From: Rhodoferax sp.
GTDB taxonomy: Bacteria; Pseudomonadota; Gammaproteobacteria; Burkholderiales; Burkholderiaceae_C
Assembly: GCA_029865675.1 (NCBI GenBank)
Contig: JARXAU010000051.1
Location: forward strand, 1-12,975
Reading direction: 5' to 3'
Length of the DNA stretch: 12,975 nt
A program made the translations under genes and the position numbers. The first letter of the stretch is position 1; each line of letters begins with the position of its first letter. A model generated the notes under the pieces. It saw only the letters and a list, made by a program, of their open reading frames with translations. It made no database searches and was not told the origin of the DNA. Shown in pieces: positions 5,738 to 11,667 of this stretch.

Positions 5738-7780
5738 TCAGAGCGGTCGGATGGAGCCGGGCACCACCTTGGCGCCGAAGTCACGCATCAGGTGTTGCAC
5801 CAGCGGCGTGGCGTAAATCAGCTGTTCGGCAGCCACCTGGCGCTCGGCGCTGGCGCTGGCGTTGCGCCGGGAGGGGCTGTCCGTCACCCGCCCCACTTCC
5901 ACCGCCAGCGCAACGTCAAAACCAGCGTCTTTCAGCGCCAGCGCGAGCCGATCTCGGCTACCGGCCTGGTTGAGCGACTCGCGTTCTACGCGCAGCAGCC
6001 ACTGGCCTTCGTCGCGGGCCACGAGCTGCGCCTGCAATGCCAACTCGCGCACCATGGCGCCAATGGCCTGGGCATCCACCAGCGACTGGACGGTGGCGTG
6101 CCAAAAGTCGCCCTCTTCGGTGGGAATGAGCACCGGCGTGGCATGTGCTGCGGCGTTGGCGTCGGCCCGGCACTCGGTCTGCTGGCGCACCGGCACGCCC
6201 ACCACACGGTGGTCAATAGGCGCAGGGCGGCGCGGGACCGCGAGCGCGCTGTCGTCACCCTCGTCGCCCCCATCCACTCCTTCATGCGCATCACCACCAC
6301 CGGTGGCGGCCCGCACCGGCAGGATGTGCCCTGGCGGCACCGCACCGCTTTGCGAATACACCGCCGCAGCCACAGCCACCGGCTTGGCGGCCGAACCCAG
6401 CGCCTGGGCGGGAACAGGAATCCGTGGGGTGGAAGCGGCGTGTGGGGGAGGCTCAGACGGCACTTGAACCGGTAGATCGGGCGCTGCGGGAGGGTCTTCC
6501 CACGGTTGAACAGTACGTGGCGCACCCACTGGAGCCTGCACCACACGCGCAGAATCGGCAGAAGCCGGACGCTGCAACGGCGCCGCTGCCCCGGTTGGGC
6601 CACTATTCAGAGTTTTTTTTTCCACCAAGGGCGCGTTGCTGGCCGCTGGCACACGCTCGCCCTGCGGAACCGGCGGCTTGAATGCCAACAGGCGCAAGAG
6701 CACCATGGTGAGCGCGGCGTATTCGTCGGGCGCGAGGCCCAAATCGCCACGGCCGTGCAGGCAGATGCTGTACAGAAGTTGCGTCTCGTCCGCAGGAAGG
6801 GTTGCGGCCAGGCGCGCCGTGTCTTGCGCTTCCGTGTCGCTGTCGTCGTCGCCGTCCGTAGGCGCTGGCCCCATGGTTTGCAGCACTGCCATGCGTTGCA
6901 AGACCGTGGCCATTTCTTCTAGCGTAGAGGCGGCGCTCAAGCCGTTGAGGCGCAAGGTGTCCACGGTTTGCACCACCGTGCGGCCATCGCCCAGGGCCAG
7001 CGCTTCGATCAGGCGAAACACATAGCTGCGGTCCACGCTGCCCAGCATGGTGCGCACTGTGGCCTCGGACAAGGCGCCCGCGCCAAAAGCAATGGCCTGG
7101 TCGGTCAGGCTCAGGGCGTCGCGCATGGAGCCGCGCGCTGCGCGGGCTAGCAAGCGCAATGCCTGGGGGTCGGAGGCCACAGCCTCCTGCCCTAACACTT
7201 GTATCAAATGCTCCCGAATCGTCTCGGGCGCCATGGGCCGCAGGTTGAATTGCAGGCAGCGCGAGAGCACGGTGACCGGCACTTTTTGCGGGTCCGTAGT
7301 GGCCAGCACAAATTTCAGGTAGTCCGGCGGCTCTTCGAGCGTCTTCAACATGGCGTTGAACGCGGGCCCGGTAAGCATATGCACCTCGTCGATCATGAAT
7401 ACCTTGAAGCGCCCCTGCACCGGCTTGTACACGGCCTGCTCCAGCAGGGTCTGCACGTCGTCGATACCCCGGTTAGACGCGGCGTCCAACTCGGTGTAGT
7501 CCACAAAACGCCCAGAATCGATGTCGGTACAGGCTTGGCACACGCCGCAGGGCGTGGCGGTGATGCCGCCCTGCCCATCGACGCCCTGGCAATTGAGCGA
7601 TTTGGCCAAGATGCGCGACACCGTGGTCTTGCCCACGCCGCGCGTGCCGGTAAACAAATAGGCATGGTGCAGACGCTGCGTGGTCAGGGCGTTGCTCAAC
7701 GCTTGCACCACGTGGTCCTGGCCCACCATTTCAGCGAAATTGCGCGGGCGGTACTTGCGGGCGAGCACGAGGTAAGACAT
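5738..7780 (-). CDS. dnaX: DNA polymerase III subunits tau and gamma
   Basis: DnaX is the ATPase of the clamp loader and the organiser of the replisome. The 680-residue tau form shows an AAA+ module. Walker A is GTRGVGKTT (45-53). The zinc knuckle has Cys64, Cys78, Cys81 and Cys84. Walker B is VFMIDEVH (127-134). Sensor 1 is LATTDP (159-164), the SRC arginine finger is at 173-175, and sensor 2 is GSMRDALSLTDQ (217-228). A collar domain runs to about 370, then a Pro/Ala-rich linker, then a C-terminal domain (about 545-680) expected to bind the polymerase alpha subunit. At codons 387-390 a run of nine A (6621-6613) allows slippage to an immediate stop, giving a gamma-like product of about 390-392 residues. 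The start at 7780 lacks a clear ribosome site. It leads the dnaX-ybaB-recR operon. Confidence 0.97.
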   Translation of the reverse strand: MSYLVLARKYRPRNFAEMVGQDHVVQALSNALTTQRLHHAYLFTGTRGVGKTTVSRILAKSLNCQGVDGQGGITATPCGVCQACTDIDSGRFVDYTELDAASNRGIDDVQTLLEQAVYKPVQGRFKVFMIDEVHMLTGPAFNAMLKTLEEPPDYLKFVLATTDPQKVPVTVLSRCLQFNLRPMAPETIREHLIQVLGQEAVASDPQALRLLARAARGSMRDALSLTDQAIAFGAGALSEATVRTMLGSVDRSYVFRLIEALALGDGRTVVQTVDTLRLNGLSAASTLEEMATVLQRMAVLQTMGPAPTDGDDDSDTEAQDTARLAATLPADETQLLYSICLHGRGDLGLAPDEYAALTMVLLRLLAFKPPVPQGERVPAASNAPLVEKKTLNSGPTGAAAPLQRPASADSARVVQAPVGAPRTVQPWEDPPAAPDLPVQVPSEPPPHAASTPRIPVPAQALGSAAKPVAVAAAVYSQSGAVPPGHILPVRAATGGGDAHEGVDGGDEGDDSALAVPRRPAPIDHRVVGVPVRQQTECRADANAAAHATPVLIPTEEGDFWHATVQSLVDAQAIGAMVRELALQAQLVARDEGQWLLRVERESLNQAGSRDRLALALKDAGFDVALAVEVGRVTDSPSRRNASASAERQVAAEQLIYATPLVQHLMRDFGAKVVPGSIRPL
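6603..6622 (-). promoter_or_regulatory. dnaX slippery A9 run with stops in both shifted frames
   Basis: In the dnaX reading frame the codons are GAA AAA AAA ACT, giving nine consecutive A. One added A, or a -1 ribosomal shift, reads AAC TCT GAA TAG, with the stop at 6605-6603. One lost A reads AAA CTC TGA. Both events end the protein just after the collar domain, where gamma ends in other bacteria. Two GC-rich foldback sequences follow in the RNA (6600-6588 and 6589-6574). Recoding is inferred by analogy with dnaX of E. coli and Thermus. Confidence 0.65.
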
Positions 7781-7818
7781 GCAAGGATTCTACGGGCGGG
7801 CGCAAAAAGGGCTGGCCT

Positions 7819-7824
7819 TACAAT
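7819..7824 (+). promoter_or_regulatory. Candidate -10 element for SRP RNA
   Basis: TACAAT (five of six consensus bases) lies seven bases before the first base of the long terminal stem of the SRP RNA at 7832, the expected distance to a transcription start. No convincing -35 is seen at the usual spacing. The 49-base region 7781-7829 must also hold the divergent dnaX promoter. A TAGAAT on the minus strand (7792-7787) is a weak candidate for that. Confidence 0.5.
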
Positions 7825-7829
7825 CGTGT

Positions 7830-7926
7830 CCGACGGGCCTCCTCGCATGGTGAAGCGGCCAACCGGGTCAGGTGGGGAACCAAGCAGCCCTAACTGTGGA
7901 GTCAGTGCCGGGGTTAGGCTCGTCAA
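7830..7926 (+). ncRNA. ffs: Signal recognition particle RNA, small bacterial (4.5S) type
   Basis: This RNA binds Ffh to form the bacterial signal recognition particle that targets nascent membrane proteins to FtsY. The ends pair in a nine-base stem, GACGGGCCT (7832-7840) with AGGCTCGTC (7916-7924), including one G-U pair. The apical domain IV is intact: GTCAGG (7867-7872), stem TGG, tetraloop GGAA (7876-7879), stem CCA, then AGCAG (7883-7887), which together make the Ffh-binding symmetric and asymmetric loops. Compared with E. coli the three-base apical stem is changed on both sides, a compensatory change. The ends are approximate. It is divergent from dnaX and its 3' end nearly touches the stop of the converging flavoprotein gene at 7931. 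No T-run terminator is visible. Confidence 0.93.
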
Positions 7927-7930
7927 CCCC

Positions 7931-9190
7931 TCAAACAGCGCGCAAGTAGTTCATCACGCCGCGCGCCGCCCGGTAGCCGGTGGCCAGCGACGCGCTGAGC
8001 AAGTAGCCGCCAGTAGGCGCTTCCCAATCGAGCATCTCCCCCGCGCAAAACACGCCAGGCAACTGCTTGAGCATTAAATCATCGGTCAAACCTTCAAAGC
8101 GCACACCGCCTGCGCTGCTGATTGCCTCGTCCAAAGGGCGGGTAGCCCCCAAGGCAATCGGCACGGCCTTGATGGCCGCAGCTAGGGCGACAGGATCGTC
8201 AAACGTCGCCTTGGACACGCACTCGCGCAACACAGCGGCCTTGATGCCGTCCAAGTGCAAGCGGCTCTTCAAATGGCTAGACAGTGAGCGCGAACCGCGC
8301 GGGTGGCGCACTTCGGCCAATACGCGCTCGGGCGCCATGTCCGGCAACAAATCAATGTGAAAGTTTGCCCGCCCAGTGCGCAGCAAAGTGTCACGGAGTA
8401 CCTGCGATGCAGCATAAATCAGGCTGCCTTCGACCCCCGTTGCGGTGGCGACAAACTCGCCCTTGCGCTGAAACAAGGGCGCTGCGCCCGCATGCTCGCC
8501 AGGCACGGTGATCGCAACGGTCTTGAAAGGCTGTCCAGCAAATTTTTCAGCAAAAAACGGGCTCCAGCCTCCAGCCACATCAAAGCCGCAGTTGGCCGGT
8601 AGCAGTGGCGCCAGATCCACACCACGCGCCTGCAAAGGGGCGCACCACGCCCCGTCTGAGCCCAGCCGCGCCCAGCTTGCGCCGCCCAGCGCCAGCACCA
8701 CCGCCCGTGCCTGCACGCGCACCTCGCCCTGCGGGGCGTTGAAAAGCAGCCTGTTCTGATCGTCCCAGCCCAGCCATCGGTGGCGCATGTGGAATTGCAC
8801 TGGGGCACCATGCGGGGGATGACGTAAGTGCGCCAGCCAAGCGCGCAGCAAGGGCGCAGCCTTCAAGTCCGTAGGAAACACACGACCCGACGTGCCGACA
8901 AAGGTGTTCACCCCCAGACCTCGCGCCCAGGCGCGAACCGCATCTGCGCCAAAGTCGTAAAGCACGGACTCCATCTCAGAGCATCGGAACCCAAAGCGAC
9001 TCACAAAGGTCTCGGTGGCCTCTGAATGCGTCAAATTCAAGCCGCCTTTGCCCGCCAGCAAAAACTTGCGTCCAACCGAAGGCATGGAGTCAAACACGTG
9101 CACCGCATGGCCCAACTCTGCAAGCCTTTGTGCTGCCATAAGACCGGCGGGCCCCCCGCCGATCACGACCAAGGGAAAGTCACAAAACAT
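7931..9190 (-). CDS. HI0933-family FAD-binding flavoprotein (PP_4765/TIGR03862 type)
   Basis: This 419-residue protein belongs to the HI0933/YhiN family of FAD-dependent oxidoreductases, cytoplasmic proteins of mostly unknown substrate. The N-terminus carries the Rossmann dinucleotide site VVIGGGPAGLMAAQRLAE (8-25), then the family hallmark GRKFLLAGKGGLNLTHSE (40-57). The C-terminal FAD motif is also clear: SAGGVRFEGL, then PGVFCAGEMLDWEAPTGGYL and LATGYRAAR. The length suits the group described as PP_4765-like. The ATG at 9190 is chosen because the Rossmann motif begins within ten residues; an upstream start is unlikely. The gene stands alone, divergent from trxA with about 150 bases between starts, and converges on the SRP RNA. 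No partner gene points to a pathway, so no substrate is proposed. Confidence 0.9.
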   Translation of the reverse strand: MFCDFPLVVIGGGPAGLMAAQRLAELGHAVHVFDSMPSVGRKFLLAGKGGLNLTHSEATETFVSRFGFRCSEMESVLYDFGADAVRAWARGLGVNTFVGTSGRVFPTDLKAAPLLRAWLAHLRHPPHGAPVQFHMRHRWLGWDDQNRLLFNAPQGEVRVQARAVVLALGGASWARLGSDGAWCAPLQARGVDLAPLLPANCGFDVAGGWSPFFAEKFAGQPFKTVAITVPGEHAGAAPLFQRKGEFVATATGVEGSLIYAASQVLRDTLLRTGRANFHIDLLPDMAPERVLAEVRHPRGSRSLSSHLKSRLHLDGIKAAVLRECVSKATFDDPVALAAAIKAVPIALGATRPLDEAISSAGGVRFEGLTDDLMLKQLPGVFCAGEMLDWEAPTGGYLLSASLATGYRAARGVMNYLRAV

Positions 9191-9343
9191 GGCACGCCTG
9201 GTACTTTGCCTGGCGCGGGGTAACGCTTAGCGCGGATGCGAGTGTCTTTGCACCGATCATGGCGTCGCCCAGGGCCGTCGTTGTCTGCTTTCTGTCACAA
9301 TCATTCCCCACATATCGGCTACCCCATTTCAAAGGAAATCACC

Positions 9344-9673
9344 ATGGCCAGCGAACTCGTAAAACATATCACCGACGCCACTTTTGAAGTCGATGTGCTT
9401 CAGGCTGCGCACCCCATTTTGGTGGACTACTGGGCTGAATGGTGCGGCCCTTGCAAGATGATCGCCCCGATTTTGGACGAGGTTTCCATGGCCTATGAAG
9501 GCAAATTGCAGATTGCCAAAATGAATGTCGACGAAAACCGCGAAATCCCTGCAAAGTTTGGTATCCGGGGTATTCCCACACTGATGTTGTTTAAAAACGG
9601 CAAGCTCGCCGCCACCAAAGTAGGTGCGCTTAGCAAATCTCAGTTGATCGCATTTATCGACGAGCAAATTTGA
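9344..9673 (+). CDS. trxA: Thioredoxin 1
   Basis: Thioredoxin reduces protein disulfides, receiving electrons from NADPH through thioredoxin reductase; typical targets include ribonucleotide reductase and peroxiredoxins. The 109-residue protein has the active site WCGPC (Trp33, Cys34, Cys37), the buried acid region near DYWAEW, and the cis-proline in GIPTL (Pro78), all as in canonical TrxA. The ATG at 9344 follows AAAGGA (9331-9336) by seven bases and gives the standard family length, so the longer in-frame extension back to 9236 is rejected. The gene lies upstream of rho, a linkage found in many proteobacteria, but a strong terminator at 9720-9765 separates the transcripts. A weak -10 (CACAAT, 9296-9301) lies in the leader without a good -35. 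Confidence 0.97.
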   Translation: MASELVKHITDATFEVDVLQAAHPILVDYWAEWCGPCKMIAPILDEVSMAYEGKLQIAKMNVDENREIPAKFGIRGIPTLMLFKNGKLAATKVGALSKSQLIAFIDEQI

Positions 9674-9719
9674 GTCTCCACCTATTGCCCCAAGGGCGCT
9701 GGGGTAAATAGTGAGTGAG

Positions 9720-9765
9720 AGCAGGCAAAAAGAAACCGGGTAAGCCCGGTTTCTTTTTGCCTGCT
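9720..9765. terminator. Strong bidirectional intrinsic terminator after trxA
   Basis: A perfect 21-base-pair inverted repeat (arms 9720-9740 and 9745-9765) closes on the four-base loop TAAG. The inner GAAACCGGG stem is flanked by AAAAA on one side and TTTTT on the other, so a hairpin plus U-tract forms on either strand. It ends the trxA transcript and insulates rho. A weaker imperfect hairpin (about 9682-9711) precedes it. Confidence 0.9.
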
Positions 9766-9772
9766 GTTTTCC

Positions 9773-9781
9773 TGACATAAT
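9773..9781 (+). promoter_or_regulatory. Candidate extended -10 promoter for rho
   Basis: TG at 9773-9774, one base, then CATAAT (9776-9781) forms an extended -10 element directly after the trxA terminator. No good -35 is seen at normal spacing, which extended -10 promoters tolerate. A start near 9788 would give rho a leader of about 150 bases. This is inferred. Confidence 0.4.
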
Positions 9782-9821
9782 TAGCGCGTTCGGGCATCCT
9801 TTGCAGATGCGACGCGCCGCA

Positions 9822-9869
9822 ATGGCCATGAACTCAGATGCGCTTTTTTCGCTTCTCGTATTGCGGTAA
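9822..9869 (+). other. Possible 15-codon leader peptide upstream of rho
   Basis: An ATG at 9822 (with a second in-frame ATG at 9828) opens a 15-codon frame MAMNSDALFSLLVLR ending in TAA just before the C-rich part of the rho leader. E. coli rho also has a leader frame (rhoL), but no sequence similarity is seen and no ribosome site precedes this one. It is offered as a candidate only. Confidence 0.2.
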
Positions 9870-9937
9870 TCCCCCAAACCCCCTGACGCTTTGCCATCCC
9901 CGAAACTTCGGCCAACCTCCCCCACGGGACTCATTCC
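9867..9937 (+). promoter_or_regulatory. C-rich, G-poor rho leader (possible rut site)
   Basis: The 71 bases before the rho ATG are about half C and only about one in eight G, with runs such as CCCCCAAACCCCC and CCTCCCCC. Such RNA is what Rho hexamers load on, and rho is autoregulated by Rho-dependent attenuation in E. coli. A small foldback CCGAA-AC-TTCGG (9899-9910) interrupts it. The function is inferred from composition and position. Confidence 0.45.
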
Positions 9938-11200
9938 ATGCACTTAAACGAACTCAAGGCACTGCACGTGTCGGAAGTCCTTAAACAGGCCGAAGAGCTT
10001 GAAATTGAAAACACGGGCCGCATGCGCAAACAGGAGTTGATGTTTGCCATCATTAAAAAGCGCGCACGCACCGGTGAGCAAATCATTGCCGATGGCGTTC
10101 TGGAGATTTTGCCCGATGGCTTCGGCTTTTTGCGCAGCCCCGATACCAGCTACACCGCCAGCACCGACGACATCTACATCAGCCCCAGCCAAGTACGCCG
10201 CTTTAACCTGCACACAGGCGACATGATCGAAGGCGAAGTGCGCACGCCCAAAGACGGCGAACGCTACTTTGCGCTCAACAAGCTCGACAAGGTCAACGGC
10301 GACTCGCCCGAAAGCAACAAACACAAGGTGATGTTTGAGAACCTGACGCCCTTGTTCCCCAAGGTGCAAATGCGCCTAGAACAGGACAACAAGAGCGACG
10401 AAAACATCACCGGTCGCGTCATCGACATCATCGCCCCCATCGGCAAAGGCCAGCGCGCATTGCTGGTCGCGCCTCCCAAAAGCGGCAAAACAGTGATGAT
10501 GCAGCACATTGCCCATGCGATTTCTGCTAACTACCCCAACAGCCACATGATGGTTTTGCTGGTGGACGAACGCCCGGAAGAAGTGACCGAAATGCAGCGC
10601 ACCGTCAAGGGCGAGGTCATCGCCTCCACGTTTGACGAACCCGCTTCGCGCCATGTGCACGTGGCCGAAATGGTGATAGAGCGCGCCAAACGCCTGGTCG
10701 AACTGAAAAAAGACGTGGTGATCTTGCTCGACTCCATCACCCGCTTGGCACGCGCTTACAACAACGTCGTGCCTTCCAGCGGCAAAGTGCTGACCGGCGG
10801 CGTGGACTCCAACGCGCTGCAGCGCCCCAAGCGCTTTTTGGGCGCGGCACGCAATGTCGAGGAAGGCGGCTCACTCACCATCATCGCCACCGCCCTGGTC
10901 GACACAGGCAGCCGCATGGACGAGGTGATTTTTGAGGAATTCAAGGGCACCGGCAACTCGGAAATCCACCTAGACCGCCGCCTGTACGAAAAGCGCGTGT
11001 TCCCGTCCATCCAGCTCAATCGCAGCGGCACCCGGCGCGAAGAGTTGCTGCTGGCGCCAGACATCTTGCAAAAAACGCGCATCCTGCGCCAGTTTTTGTA
11101 CAACATGGACGAGATTGAGGCAATGGAAATGGTGCTCAAGCAAATGCGCGCCACCAAAACCAACAGCGAATTTTTCGACATGATGCGGCGCGGCGGCTGA
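9938..11200 (+). CDS. rho: Transcription termination factor Rho
   Basis: Rho is the hexameric RNA-dependent ATPase that ends transcription at rut-containing RNAs. The 420-residue protein is almost the length of the E. coli protein and collinear with it. It has an N-terminal helical Rho_N domain (1-45) and a cold-shock-like RNA-binding domain with DGFGFLRSP (60-68). The Walker A loop is APPKSGKT (178-185), followed by LLVDERPEEVTEM (207-219). Walker B is VILLDSITR (261-269), and the secondary-site Q loop is SGKVLTGGVD (281-290). Arg366 in NRSGTRREELL is the arginine finger and has the same number as in E. coli. The ATG at 9938 follows a weak ACGGGA ribosome site. No intrinsic terminator follows, so read-through into rpmE2 is possible. 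Confidence 0.98.
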   Translation: MHLNELKALHVSEVLKQAEELEIENTGRMRKQELMFAIIKKRARTGEQIIADGVLEILPDGFGFLRSPDTSYTASTDDIYISPSQVRRFNLHTGDMIEGEVRTPKDGERYFALNKLDKVNGDSPESNKHKVMFENLTPLFPKVQMRLEQDNKSDENITGRVIDIIAPIGKGQRALLVAPPKSGKTVMMQHIAHAISANYPNSHMMVLLVDERPEEVTEMQRTVKGEVIASTFDEPASRHVHVAEMVIERAKRLVELKKDVVILLDSITRLARAYNNVVPSSGKVLTGGVDSNALQRPKRFLGAARNVEEGGSLTIIATALVDTGSRMDEVIFEEFKGTGNSEIHLDRRLYEKRVFPSIQLNRSGTRREELLLAPDILQKTRILRQFLYNMDEIEAMEMVLKQMRATKTNSEFFDMMRRGG

Positions 11201-11215
11201 TCCCGGTCGCTGGCA

Positions 11216-11278
11216 TATACTCATAGGCTTTACTACGCGACAAGTACACCGGGTTTTGGATTGGACAAGGGTTTGTCC
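11216..11278 (+). promoter_or_regulatory. Candidate -10 and leader hairpin upstream of L31
   Basis: The 116-base gap between rho and the L31 gene holds TATACT (11216-11221, five of six -10 bases, no clear -35) and a six-pair hairpin GGACAA-GGGT-TTGTCC (11263-11278) in what would be the leader. L31 leaders are autoregulatory in some bacteria, but no known class is recognised here, and no palindrome resembling a Zur box is seen. Confidence 0.3.
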
Positions 11279-11316
11279 GAGGACCCGATGCGGCTGGCGC
11301 AACTGATGGACACATA

Positions 11317-11583
11317 ATGAAATCTGGAATTCACCCCAACTACCGCGAAGTGTGCTTCATGGACCTGTCCAACAACTTCAAGTTTGTGACCCGTTCATGC
11401 GCCAACACCAAGGAAATGATCAAGATGGAAGACGGGCGTGAACTGCCTCTGTACAAACTTGATACCTCCAGCGAATCGCATCCTTTTTACACCGGCACCC
11501 AAAAGTCCGTGGACAACATGGGTGGACGCGTGGAGAAATTCCGCAACCGCTTCGGCAAGACCAGCGTCACGACCCCGAAGTAA
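11317..11583 (+). CDS. rpmE2: 50S ribosomal protein L31, type B
   Basis: L31 bridges the two ribosomal subunits. This 88-residue protein is the zinc-independent type B: it begins MKSGIHPNYREVCF, continues with DGRELPLYKLDTSSESHPFY and ends TGTQKSVDNMGGRVEKFRNRF plus a short tail. It has only two cysteines (13 and 28) and lacks the CxxC zinc-binding pair of type A, and it carries the type B insertion that makes it longer than the roughly 70-residue type A. The ATG at 11317 follows GATGGA (11305-11310). It lies 116 bases after rho, a conserved rho-rpmE arrangement in proteobacteria, and is closed by a strong terminator. Type B copies in E. coli are induced by zinc starvation. Here the rho-linked position suggests it may be the main L31, which cannot be verified within the window. 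Confidence 0.96.
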   Translation: MKSGIHPNYREVCFMDLSNNFKFVTRSCANTKEMIKMEDGRELPLYKLDTSSESHPFYTGTQKSVDNMGGRVEKFRNRFGKTSVTTPK

Positions 11584-11616
11584 TGCCGAACCGGGCTTGT
11601 GTCCGGTCTTCTGCAC

Positions 11617-11650
11617 AAAAAGCAGCCCGGGTTCCTAGGCTGCTTTTTTT
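11617..11650 (+). terminator. Intrinsic terminator after L31
   Basis: AGCAGCC (11621-11627) pairs perfectly with GGCTGCT (11638-11644) around a ten-base loop and is followed by seven T (11644-11650). Four A before the stem can extend it into the T run. It ends the rho-rpmE2 transcripts. The next gene begins within 20 bases. Confidence 0.9.
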
Positions 11651-11667
11651 GTTTGGACCCTGAAACT

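Noticed and set aside
5723..6475. Long plus-strand frame of 250 codons opposite dnaX
   Set aside because: It is antisense to the clear dnaX C-terminus, its composition reflects the GC-rich complement, and it has no recognisable domain.
9236..9343. N-terminal extension of thioredoxin
   Set aside because: The ATG at 9344 has a good ribosome site and gives the standard TrxA length. The extension has no conserved features.
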